Origin: Flagellimonas algicola
GTDB lineage: Bacteria; Bacteroidota; Bacteroidia; Flavobacteriales; Flavobacteriaceae
Length of the DNA: 64,000 bases
Reading direction: 5' to 3'
Assembly: GCF_005937185.1 (NCBI RefSeq)
Contig: NZ_VCNI01000001.1
Span: 430,657-494,656 of the forward strand
A program made the translations under genes and the position numbers. Positions 39,501-46,752 of this stretch are shown here, in pieces (the first letter of the stretch is position 1; every line of letters starts with the position of its first letter). The notes beneath the pieces were generated by a model. It saw only the letters and a program-made list of their open reading frames with translations, did not search any database and was not told the DNA's origin.

Positions 39501-39899
39501 GAGACTACTGCAAAAGGTAAAAAGCTATCTGTGAATCACATGAAAACAACTTTGTTTATGGGAACACAAGATGGAACGTTCGAAGAAATAGAGCTTCCCA
39601 GACAAACCGAATTTTCTCCAGTAAATGAGATTATTTCTATGGATTTTGATCAGGACGGACATCTAGACCTCTTGTTGCTGGGCAACAATCATCGTTTTAA
39701 ATTACGATTGGGAAAATTTGATGCGAACTACGGAACATTATTATTGGGAGATGGGAATGGGAACTTTTCGTATGCAGAACAGACCACGTCCGGATTGCGC
39801 ATAGATGGGGTTGTGGAAAGTGCCGTGATTTTGAATGACCTATTGCTACTGGGTATACAGGGTGATTCCCTGAAAGCCTATCAATTTGAAGCCAATTAA
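36552..39899 (+). CDS. Large FG-GAP/VCBS-repeat lipoprotein with ASPIC/UnbV domain
   Basis: A 1115-residue exported lipoprotein; the signal ends LLLLFGCKEESNE with Cys near residue 22. More than a dozen calcium-type loops of the form D-x-[ND]-x-D-G-x-x-D are visible (GDYNGDGNIDIYF, FDYDHDGDLDVLML, ADIDNDGWMDIYT, ADLDNDGDLDLIV, GDVNNDGREDVFI, KDINGDGYPDLFV), as in integrin-like beta-propeller blades. The UnbV segment (YLQVKLKGKPGNLRGLGAKV ... MHFGLG) lies mid-protein at about 530-600, between two sets of blades. Such proteins are abundant in marine Bacteroidota and commonly sit beside SusCD; the role is unassigned, with calcium-stabilised surface scaffold or binding protein as likely options. 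Confidence 0.88.
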   Translation: MIHNLRNITSAWALCLLLLFGCKEESNESVNPKEYQVEERLFTLLSPEQTNIHFQNQLQENLNINVLMYEYLYNGGGVAVGDYNGDGNIDIYFSANLGDNRLYLNRGDMRFEDVTLASGTTGRKGPWKTGVSSVDINSDGKLDIYLCYSGALPDVKRKNQLFINKGNNENGIPIFEESAKQYGLDTAAFSNQAHFFDYDHDGDLDVLMLNHNPKSLPVLNETSTKNQLKIDDPHRGLRLFKQTNGFFQDVTPNSGVSGSALSYGLGLCISDVNNDGWEDFYVSNDYTIPDYLYINNGDGTFTDQLKTSMGHTSHFSMGNNIADIDNDGWMDIYTLDMLPEDNRRQKLLLSPDNYEKFDLNIRSGFHYQYMRNMLQRNNGNGTYSEIGQLAGVSNTDWSWSALLADFDNDGWKDLYVTNGYFRDYTNLDFINYMEDYVQSKGRLVREDVLEIIKQMPSTDLLNYMFINKGGLEFENKTQALGFGQVSNSNGAAYADLDNDGDLDLIVNNINKPAFIYQNESNKKYNYLQVKLKGKPGNLRGLGAKVSLYSQDGIQIQEQMTTRGYLSSVSDVMHFGLGDVSSVDSLKIRWSSGQVQMLTHVSPNQVLQLEESNAVPSADKITQSSGQFFKEVTAPIDYANQQVQINDFKRQSLLLEEFSHNGPCLSKGDVNNDGREDVFIGGAQNQSAALFVQDDTGRFQRLNIPDFDTDKEFHDSEASFLDVNADGNPDLYVASGGYHHLDPNDELLQDRLYLGDGKGNFSKKEDALPAMHVSSGCMAFKDINGDGYPDLFVGGRVVPGRYPETPESFILMNDGKGNFKDQTTQLAPKISKLGMVTDAVWADLDANGKHELVVVGEWMPITVFSLDQGKLVESTEHFFGNSYQGWWNTIHIEDLNKDGTPDIVVGNMGTNTQFQASATEPLELYYDDFDQNGAVDPIFCFYIQGKSYPFITRDELLGQLTHLRPKFNSYSSYADANLSEIFGEETTAKGKKLSVNHMKTTLFMGTQDGTFEEIELPRQTEFSPVNEIISMDFDQDGHLDLLLLGNNHRFKLRLGKFDANYGTLLLGDGNGNFSYAEQTTSGLRIDGVVESAVILNDLLLLGIQGDSLKAYQFEAN

Positions 39900-39908
39900 C
39901 TGTCGTGC

Positions 39909-41252
39909 ATGAAAAAAGTGATTTCAAAATCATACTGGATTGTTGCGGTTGCAGTCTTCATAAATGCCTGTAGTGAACGTAAAGAATACACAGAACAGGA
40001 TGTAGTCCTGGAATGGGCAAAAATGGCCACGTATATTACCCAATTTACCCCGGCAAATTCCCCAACTTTTGCTTCCCGTGGGTTTGGTTACATTGGGCTG
40101 ACCATGTATGAGTCTGTGGTACCTGGTTTTGAAAGCAATAATTCAATGCAAGGCCAACTCAATGGTTTGGATCAACTACCACAACCGGAAAAGGATAAAA
40201 CCTATAATTGGGAACTATCCCTGAACGCTGGACAAGCCCAAATTTTACGGCAGATTTATCTGCAAACTTCAGATGAGAACAAGGCCCGTATAGATTCGTT
40301 GGAACAGGAAATATACCGTAGTTATTCAGACAAGATCAACGATTTGGAAATTGTGGAACGATCCGTTTCCTACGGAAAGGAAGTAGCGAATGCCATTTTT
40401 GAATGGTCAAAATCTGATGGAGGGCACCGTGGGTATCTTTATAATTTTGATAAAGAAATGATTCACCCAGAGCGACCAGGTTCCTGGAAACCTCCATTGT
40501 TTGCTCAGTCATTCAGTCATTATCCCTTGCATCCGCATTGGGGTGAAAACCGAAGGTTTTTAAAGGAAAATGCAGCATTGGAAGTGCCATATATGATTCC
40601 GTACGATACCATACCAGGCTCTCCATACTATGAGGAATATATGGAAGTCTATAAAAAGGATTTGGCACTCACCCAAGAGGAAAAAGAAGCCGCCATTTGG
40701 TGGGGAGATGACCCTGATGTATCATTTACCCCCCCGGGTCACTCCTATTATTATGTAACATTGGCTGTAGAAAAGAAACTTCCCAGTATGATTGAGGCAG
40801 CCGAAGCCTATGCCAAAACAAGCATTGCTGTGGCAGATGCCTTTATCAACTGTTGGGAATGGAAGTATCACTTTTTCTCTGAGCGGCCCAATACCTTTAT
40901 CCCCAAATTTATTGACCAGGAATGGGAGTCTTTTTGGCCCGACCCTCCATTTCCAGCTTTTCCATCGGGTCACGCTATCAACGCCGGCGCTATGGCTACA
41001 GTTTTGGAGCATGAGTTTGGAAAAGAAGTCCAGATTACGGACAGGGCCCATGAAGGAAGGGAGCGGGACGAAGTTAGGGATACAGATTTTGTGGTACGAT
41101 CCTTCAACTCCTTTTGGGAAGCGGCCCAGGAAACAGCGGATTCTAGGTTTTATGGTGGTATTCACACACCACAGGACAATAGGGTGGGCTTGGATGAAGG
41201 GATGAAAATAGCTCAAAATGTAATCAACTTAAACTGGAGGAAATCAGACTGA
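39909..41252 (+). CDS. Vanadium-dependent haloperoxidase / PAP2-superfamily lipoprotein
   Basis: A 447-residue exported helical protein with a lipobox-like FINAC (Cys21). The complete three-part active site of the vanadium-haloperoxidase/acid phosphatase superfamily is present: K-x6-RP at 319-327 (KYHFFSERP), PSGH at 352-355 and SR-x5-H-x3-D at 412-423 (SRFYGGIHTPQD). His355 and His419 would be the acid/base and the vanadate/phosphate ligand. The overall arrangement (long helical N-domain, FWPDPPFPAFPSGHA) is that of bacterial 'vanadium-dependent haloperoxidase' family members; sequence alone cannot separate halide oxidation from phosphatase activity. It lies 9 nt after the large FG-GAP gene and 2 nt before the second. 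Confidence 0.82.
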   Translation: MKKVISKSYWIVAVAVFINACSERKEYTEQDVVLEWAKMATYITQFTPANSPTFASRGFGYIGLTMYESVVPGFESNNSMQGQLNGLDQLPQPEKDKTYNWELSLNAGQAQILRQIYLQTSDENKARIDSLEQEIYRSYSDKINDLEIVERSVSYGKEVANAIFEWSKSDGGHRGYLYNFDKEMIHPERPGSWKPPLFAQSFSHYPLHPHWGENRRFLKENAALEVPYMIPYDTIPGSPYYEEYMEVYKKDLALTQEEKEAAIWWGDDPDVSFTPPGHSYYYVTLAVEKKLPSMIEAAEAYAKTSIAVADAFINCWEWKYHFFSERPNTFIPKFIDQEWESFWPDPPFPAFPSGHAINAGAMATVLEHEFGKEVQITDRAHEGRERDEVRDTDFVVRSFNSFWEAAQETADSRFYGGIHTPQDNRVGLDEGMKIAQNVINLNWRKSD

Positions 41253-41254
41253 TT

Positions 41255-42931
41255 ATGCACAAATTTTCCCTAGCCATTCATTTGGTCCTTTTATGTCCTT
41301 TCCTTCTTCCAGCACAGAAAATGTTCACGGATGTCACCGAGGATGCCGGAATTGAACACCAGTTTTTGGTTTATGAGGGAACCTTTGGAGGTGGTGCTGT
41401 AGCTTTCGATATAAATAACGATGGACTAGAGGATCTCTACATTACAGGCGGTACAGCATCGGATGTATTATATCTGAATCAAGGGGAGGGGAAGTTCAAA
41501 AACGTATTTGAGGAATCTGGTTTGGAATTGACTTCGGATTATGTTACCCAAGGTGTGGCCAGTGCAGATGTAAATAAAGATGGATGGCGGGACCTTTTTA
41601 TAACCACCATAAATTCCGAGGATAATACTACCGTAATTCCAAGGGCAAAAAATCTACTTTTTATCAATAATGGGGATGGCACTTTCAGGGATGCTACCAC
41701 TTCCTATGGTTTAGAGGAGTTTAACTCCTTTAGTACGGGCGCTTCATTTGGGGATGTAAATGCGGATGGCTATCCAGATTTGTACGTGGGAAATTATTTT
41801 GTGGAGTTCACAGGAAAATTGGGCATACTTAAGGATGCCACCATCGCCAGTGCCCATCAGACATCAAAGGACTATCTGTTCATCAATAAAGAAGGAAAGC
41901 ATTTTGAAAACCAGTATGAGGAGTACGATCTTGGCCATAAAGGCTTTGGTTTTGGAAGTGTTTTTACGGATTATGATAATGATGGCGACCAGGACATTTT
42001 TGTCCATAACGATTTTGGGTATAAGGCTGTTCCCAACTTTCTATACAGAAATAGGTCACCTTGGAAGGGTTTCAAGGATGTAAGCGAAGAAAAAGAAATG
42101 GATCTTAAGATCAATGCCATGGGGGCGGCGGTAGGCGATTATAATGAAGATGGCCTGCTGGATTATTTTGTGACCAACATCAAGTTCAACTATTTAATGC
42201 AAAACCACGGTGGCAACAAACCCTTTGTGAATGTGGCCAAAGAAACGGGCGCCTACAGTTTTGCCATTAGTTGGGGAGCGAATTTTGCCGATTTTGACCA
42301 TGACACTGATTTGGACATTTACGTGTCCAATGGGGATTTAAATCCCAATTGTAATCCTATGGCCAATTTTTATTACGACAATCAGGATGGAAGTTTTATT
42401 GAAAATGCCAGTTTAAAGGGAATCAATGACCCGGGAGTGGGCAGGGGTTCTGTGGTATTTGATATGGACAACGATGGGGATTTGGATATATTGGTAGTCA
42501 ACCAAAAGCCCATTCATGAAAACTACCGAGTACCTTCCGTTACCAAATTGTTCCGAAATGATGGGGCAAAAGGGAACTGGTTTAAAGTTGCCCTTAAGGG
42601 TACAGCATCCGAAGCCAATGGCATTGGTGCTAGGGTAGAGATATTCGCGGATGGGAAACACATGATTCGGGAAATTGACGGGGGTAATTCCAGCCATATG
42701 TCCCAAAATTCCACAATAGCCCATTTTGGTCTGGGAACGGCCAACACGGTTGAAAGGATTGTGGTGACATGGGCTGGCGGTAAAAAACAAGAACTCACCA
42801 ACCAAAAAGCGAACACTTCCATTTTAATCATGGAAAATCCCGAAAACAAAACCTCCTTCTGGATTTATGCCGCTATAGCACTAGCAGCCATAATTACTGC
42901 TTGGCAATTTCTTAAGCTTAAAAAACGATAA
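41255..42931 (+). CDS. FG-GAP/VCBS-repeat protein with UnbV domain and C-terminal membrane anchor
   Basis: A 558-residue exported protein. The signal peptide ends near LLPAQK. Seven calcium-type loops (FDINNDGLEDLYI, ADVNKDGWRDLFI, GDVNADGYPDLYV, TDYDNDGDQDIFV, GDYNEDGLLDYFV, ADFDHDTDLDIYV, FDMDNDGDLDILV) suggest one seven-bladed propeller. A UnbV domain follows (WFKVALKGTASEANGIGARV ... IAHFGLG). The protein ends in a hydrophobic helix (WIYAAIALAAIITAWQFL) and a basic tail KLKKR, unlike its lipoprotein homologue at 36552. It would be held in the inner membrane facing the periplasm, or be processed by a sortase-like system. It is the last gene of the operon and converges on the orphan gene with 11 nt between. 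Confidence 0.87.
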   Translation: MHKFSLAIHLVLLCPFLLPAQKMFTDVTEDAGIEHQFLVYEGTFGGGAVAFDINNDGLEDLYITGGTASDVLYLNQGEGKFKNVFEESGLELTSDYVTQGVASADVNKDGWRDLFITTINSEDNTTVIPRAKNLLFINNGDGTFRDATTSYGLEEFNSFSTGASFGDVNADGYPDLYVGNYFVEFTGKLGILKDATIASAHQTSKDYLFINKEGKHFENQYEEYDLGHKGFGFGSVFTDYDNDGDQDIFVHNDFGYKAVPNFLYRNRSPWKGFKDVSEEKEMDLKINAMGAAVGDYNEDGLLDYFVTNIKFNYLMQNHGGNKPFVNVAKETGAYSFAISWGANFADFDHDTDLDIYVSNGDLNPNCNPMANFYYDNQDGSFIENASLKGINDPGVGRGSVVFDMDNDGDLDILVVNQKPIHENYRVPSVTKLFRNDGAKGNWFKVALKGTASEANGIGARVEIFADGKHMIREIDGGNSSHMSQNSTIAHFGLGTANTVERIVVTWAGGKKQELTNQKANTSILIMENPENKTSFWIYAAIALAAIITAWQFLKLKKR

Positions 42932-42942
42932 ACCCTGAAGGC

Positions 42943-44400
42943 TTAAGAGCTTTTGTCCTCAGCTATCAGCTTTCTGGTAAAAAGTTGTTTTTCCTGGATT
43001 ACTTCTGCAATACCCTCAGGTAGCATATCCTCCCAGCCATCTTCCCCACTGGTAATTCGACGTAGAACTTCTCGGGAGAAGATATGCATGATGTCTGGAT
43101 CATAGTCAATAATATCCATCACCTTACCATTATACTTGAAGAATTTGTAAAGTTCCTTCATACGAGGGTGCACCTTCACATTGTTGCTGGTCATAATCTG
43201 TCCCGTTTCGGGATCTTTCATTGGATACAGATACACCTTCAAATCTTTGAAGAACAGCTTTCCAAAGGCTTCCAAGATACCACCACTTAAATGACGGTAA
43301 TATTTTTCGTCAAATACGTCCACCAAGTTGTTGACACCCATGGTGATACCAATTTTAGCTTTGGTGTAATTATTAAAGTATTCAACCAGTTTGTAGTATT
43401 CCTTAAAATTGGAAATCAACACGGTATGCCCCAGGGAACAAAGCAATTCCGCCCGATCCATAAAATCCTGTTCATCAATTTCTCCGGATGCTTTCAGGTT
43501 GGAAAGGGTAATCTCGAAGACAACAATGGTATTTTCATATTCCACGGTCTGTTCACGAATGAAAATATCATAGGATTTCTGGAACATGTCCATATTAACC
43601 TTGGTCACCGGCCTAAAACTTCCACGAAGGGCCAATATGCTCTTTTTGTATAGCACGGCCGCAGGCAGCAGGTTATTCCCATCAGGACCAAACATGACCG
43701 CATCAGTCATGTCGTTTCGGATTAGCTGAAGACTCATCAAGCGGTTATCCACATCCTTAAAGTGTGGCCCAGTGAAATTGACCATGTCAATTTCTATAGT
43801 ATCTCTATCTATATGATCATAGAGGTACTTGAGTAATTTTTTGGGCTTGTGGTATTTAAAGAAGGCACCATAAATAAGATTAACCCCAAGAGTACCCAGT
43901 GTTTCTTGCTGCAGTCTCGCTTCATTTTGCTGAAAACGTATGTGCAACACAATCTCATCGTATTCTTTTTGCTTTGGATCCAATTGAAATCGGATACCTA
44001 CCCATCCGTGTCCCTTATAACGTTTGGAAAAATCAATGGTTGCAACGGTGTTTGCAAAAGAAAAGAACAAATAATCAGGATTGTTCTCACGACTGATTCG
44101 CTCTTCCACCAATCGCATTTCGTGTTCCAACATCCGCTTTAAACGGGATTGGGTAACGTACCGCCCATCGTTTTCCACGCCGTAAATGGCATCACTAAAT
44201 GCTTTATCATAAGCACTCATGGCTTTTGCTATGGTTCCTGAGGCTCCTCCTGCCCGGAAAAACTGCCGCGCCGTTTCCTGACCCGCACCAATTTCAGCAA
44301 AGGTTCCATAAATGTTGGGATTCAAATTGATTCGTAATGTTTTCGCCTTGATCGAAGGGATATTTTCAAAGGCGTTCATAGAAGTCTTGACAGTGGACAT
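42943..44400 (-). CDS. Bacteroidota-specific conserved protein of unknown function
   Basis: A 485-residue soluble protein from ATG 44400 (an in-frame extension to 44547 would cover the divergent promoter region). Landmark text: TLRINLNPNIYGTFAEIGAG, FRAGGASGTIAKAMSAYDK, YVTQSRLKRMLEHEM, LFFSFANTVATIDFSKRYKG and KDPETGQIMTSNN. No signal peptide, no membrane helix, no recognised catalytic motif. Homologues in databases are, from memory, labelled inconsistently ('TonB-dependent receptor', 'nicotinate-nucleotide adenylyltransferase'); the first cannot be right for a protein without a signal or barrel, and I see no HxGH nucleotidyltransferase motif. It is divergent from an MBL hydrolase. Confidence 0.75.
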   Translation of the reverse strand: MSTVKTSMNAFENIPSIKAKTLRINLNPNIYGTFAEIGAGQETARQFFRAGGASGTIAKAMSAYDKAFSDAIYGVENDGRYVTQSRLKRMLEHEMRLVEERISRENNPDYLFFSFANTVATIDFSKRYKGHGWVGIRFQLDPKQKEYDEIVLHIRFQQNEARLQQETLGTLGVNLIYGAFFKYHKPKKLLKYLYDHIDRDTIEIDMVNFTGPHFKDVDNRLMSLQLIRNDMTDAVMFGPDGNNLLPAAVLYKKSILALRGSFRPVTKVNMDMFQKSYDIFIREQTVEYENTIVVFEITLSNLKASGEIDEQDFMDRAELLCSLGHTVLISNFKEYYKLVEYFNNYTKAKIGITMGVNNLVDVFDEKYYRHLSGGILEAFGKLFFKDLKVYLYPMKDPETGQIMTSNNVKVHPRMKELYKFFKYNGKVMDIIDYDPDIMHIFSREVLRRITSGEDGWEDMLPEGIAEVIQEKQLFTRKLIAEDKSS

Positions 44401-44462
44401 AACCGATGGTTTATGGAAAACAAAGTTACACTCTTCCCCAAATCTATTAAATAAATAAGTTA

Positions 44463-44470
44463 TAATTTTG
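44463..44470 (+). promoter_or_regulatory. Putative -7 element (TAATTTTG) of the MBL hydrolase gene
   Basis: TAATTTTG matches TAnnTTTG. It covers a potential TTG start at 44468, arguing against that start. Transcription from about 44476 would leave a 12-nt leader before ATG 44489 or none before ATG 44477. Confidence 0.35.
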
Positions 44471-44488
44471 AATTTAATGGATGATGCG

Positions 44489-45253
44489 ATGACCATTACT
44501 TTTTTGGGCACTGGAACCTCCCAAGGCATTCCAGTTATTGGCAGCAATCATCCAGTATGCCTAAGTCCAAATCCAAAGGACAAGAGATTAAGGGTTTCTG
44601 TATTGGTTTCTTGGAACAATTTCAATTATGTAGTGGATTGTGGCCCGGATTTTAGGCAGCAAATGCTCACACATTCTGTGACCAAGCTGGATGGCATTCT
44701 GTTTACCCATGAGCATGCTGACCATACCGCCGGAATTGATGATATTCGCCCATTTTTCTTTAGACAAGGGGATATTCCCATTTATGCACACAAAAGGGTG
44801 GTGGAATCCCTAAAAACAAGGTTCGATTATATATTTGCGGATGAAAATAGATACCCTGGTGCTCCGGCAGTGAGTGTGACCGAGGTTAAAAGTGGTCAAC
44901 TGATACCTTTGGGTGGTATTGAGGTTATTCCAATTCGTGCCTTTCATAACAGGTTGGAGGTGTACGGCTATCGCTTTGGGGATTTTGTGTACTTGACGGA
45001 TGTTAAGCGGGTGGAGCCAAACGAAGTAAATAAAATGAAAGGAGCAAAGGTTTTGGTGGTCAATGCCTTAAGGGAGGAGGCCCACCATTCCCATTTTAAT
45101 CTGGAAGAGGCCCTGGAATTTGCCGAGGAAGTAGGGGCAGAAGAAACCTATCTCACCCATATAAGCCATATGCTGGGCTTTCATGATGAAGTGGAAAAAA
45201 AACTGCCAAAGCACGTACATTTGGCCTACGATAATTTAAAATTGAAGATTTAA
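44489..45253 (+). CDS. MBL-fold metallohydrolase (PhnP-like)
   Basis: Metallo-beta-lactamase-fold hydrolase of about 254 residues. The usual family start ITFLGTGTSQGIPVIGS follows ATG 44489 directly; ATG 44477 is possible. The metal motif HEHADH is at 74-79, followed by GIDDIRPFF. Further ligands are visible in FHNRLEVYGYRF, YLTDVKRV and HISHMLGFHDE. The closest characterised relatives are PhnP-type phosphodiesterases acting on 5-phosphoribosyl 1,2-cyclic phosphate and tRNase Z-like enzymes. No phosphonate genes are nearby, so the natural substrate stays open. A membrane coiled-coil gene follows after 5 nt. Confidence 0.85.
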   Translation: MTITFLGTGTSQGIPVIGSNHPVCLSPNPKDKRLRVSVLVSWNNFNYVVDCGPDFRQQMLTHSVTKLDGILFTHEHADHTAGIDDIRPFFFRQGDIPIYAHKRVVESLKTRFDYIFADENRYPGAPAVSVTEVKSGQLIPLGGIEVIPIRAFHNRLEVYGYRFGDFVYLTDVKRVEPNEVNKMKGAKVLVVNALREEAHHSHFNLEEALEFAEEVGAEETYLTHISHMLGFHDEVEKKLPKHVHLAYDNLKLKI

Positions 45254-45258
45254 ATACC

Positions 45259-45753
45259 ATGAAGAGTAAAATTTTCTTATACCTATTTGTTTTTGCCGCA
45301 TTGATTGTCCTTTACCAATTTGTAAGTGCCAACAATTTTCAAAAGGCGATGAATTCGGATATAGACGGATTACAAAGTGAAATTGCAGATTTGCAGGATT
45401 CCTTGCAAAAATCCCAGCTCAAAATTTTGGAAATTCAGTATTTCTCACTGGAAAACAATGATGACGCTTTGGCCTATTATGAACACCTTGATTTGAAGAA
45501 TCCGGTGAGGTACATAGAGGATAAACTTTTGGAGACCAACGAAAGGAAGGGAAATAATCCTCTCGTTCCCTATGATGGTATGGAAAGCGATTTCAAAATC
45601 AATAAAATCAAGGTGCTTAACCATAAATGGTTATTGGCTGATTTTTCTGATGGTAAATATTGGGGAGATTTGGTGATCAAATATGAACTTAAGGATGACC
45701 TCTCTGTGGATTTCACTTTATTGGATCACTTGCTCTATACGCGTAGCCACTAG
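45259..45753 (+). CDS. Single-span membrane protein with coiled coil, unknown function
   Basis: A 164-residue protein with an N-terminal signal anchor (IFLYLFVFAALIVLYQFV, residues 4-21), a predicted coiled coil (IDGLQSEIADLQDSLQKSQLK, about 35-56) and a C-terminal alpha/beta domain of about 90 residues (HLDLKNPVRYIEDKLLE ... HKWLLADFSDGKYWGDLVIKYEL). It follows the MBL hydrolase by 5 nt and overlaps the convergent esterase gene by 4 nt at the 3' end. No family recognised. Confidence 0.75.
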   Translation: MKSKIFLYLFVFAALIVLYQFVSANNFQKAMNSDIDGLQSEIADLQDSLQKSQLKILEIQYFSLENNDDALAYYEHLDLKNPVRYIEDKLLETNERKGNNPLVPYDGMESDFKINKIKVLNHKWLLADFSDGKYWGDLVIKYELKDDLSVDFTLLDHLLYTRSH

Positions 45754-46409
45754 AGATGCTTGGTCAACCATTCCCGAAAGGAATAAAAATTCTGTTGACT
45801 TACCCCATGCCCTACGGGAAACTCCTCGTAAACATGGGTAATGCCCATTTGGGCTAGAAATTCTGGAGTTTTTTGCGCCCATTCCAACGGTATAACCTGA
45901 TCTACCTGACCATGGGATGCATAAATGTTCAATTGGCTGTGATCTTTATCGGCATACCCTTCCAACAGAATATTTTCGTTGATATAACCGCTAAGGGCCA
46001 CCACATTTTTAATTTTCTCCGGATAGGACAAAGCAACGGAATAACTGAGAATGGTACCTTGACTGAATCCTAAAAGCGTAATGTTTTCTGTATCCAAGTT
46101 GTAGGCTTCGCAGGCTTCATCAATAAAGGCAACAATTTTATCCCGACTGGATATAGCCTGTTCATCATCACTCCATTTTCCGTATTCAGCATCAAAATTT
46201 ATGGCATACCAAGCATGGCCAAAGGGTTCCAGCGAATAGGGTGCCTGTACTGAAATTACCAAGGGTTCGTCCGGTAACTCGGAGGCAAAGGAGAAAAGGT
46301 CTTCTTCATTACTACCATAACCATGGAACATGAAAATTGCAGGAATTTTTCCAGTTGTTAGGCTCGAAGGCCTGAGTAGGTACTCAAGGGAAAGTGCGGT
46401 GGGGGACAT
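45750..46409 (-). CDS. Alpha/beta-hydrolase of the carboxylesterase/phospholipase type
   Basis: Cytoplasmic esterase of 219 residues. HGYGSNEEDLFSFA forms the oxyanion-hole strand. The nucleophile is Ser116 in LLGFSQGTILS, the aspartate is in ASHGQVDQVIPLEWA and the histidine in FPVGHGVSQQ. These match the PF02230 (carboxylesterase/acyl-protein thioesterase) family in order and spacing. It is the last gene of a minus-strand operon with the small membrane protein (9-nt gap), the dihydroorotase homologue and the BatA protein. The substrate cannot be read. Confidence 0.88.
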   Translation of the reverse strand: MSPTALSLEYLLRPSSLTTGKIPAIFMFHGYGSNEEDLFSFASELPDEPLVISVQAPYSLEPFGHAWYAINFDAEYGKWSDDEQAISSRDKIVAFIDEACEAYNLDTENITLLGFSQGTILSYSVALSYPEKIKNVVALSGYINENILLEGYADKDHSQLNIYASHGQVDQVIPLEWAQKTPEFLAQMGITHVYEEFPVGHGVSQQNFYSFREWLTKHL

Positions 46410-46418
46410 GAACTTAGT

Positions 46419-46748
46419 TTAAGGAATAAAGGTAAACCATTTTTGAAAATTTGCGCCCAGCCCTGGAAGTAAACGTTCATTGTTGTTGATGGCTCCAATG
46501 AAACCATACAGGATTGCCCCAAGATATACTACCCAAAGAACACTCCAAACCATAATGTTGTCCATATTGGTCATATTTAGATACGTCGCGAAGGCATGGT
46601 AGATTAAGTGTATTCCGAAAGCTTGTCGAGCATGCATTCTGGTAAAAGCATGCTTGGGTTCCATATTCATGGTAATGGCAATCAAACAGCCAACGATGGT
46701 TATATAGCTTATGATAGCAGTAGATCTGCCTGGCTTGGAACTGCTCAA
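46419..46748 (-). CDS. Small multi-pass membrane protein (DUF4870/Tic20-like)
   Basis: A 109-residue protein with about three hydrophobic helices (TAIISYITIVGCLIAITMN, FGIHLIYHAFATYL, WSVLWVVYLGAILYGFIGAI) and the central motif AFTRMHARQAFGIHL, which is the F-x-R-x-H-x-x-Q-A/S type text of DUF4870/Tic20-like proteins. The function is unknown. It sits 4 nt after the dihydroorotase-like gene in the same operon. Confidence 0.75.
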   Translation of the reverse strand: MSSSKPGRSTAIISYITIVGCLIAITMNMEPKHAFTRMHARQAFGIHLIYHAFATYLNMTNMDNIMVWSVLWVVYLGAILYGFIGAINNNERLLPGLGANFQKWFTFIP

Positions 46749-46752
46749 AATA

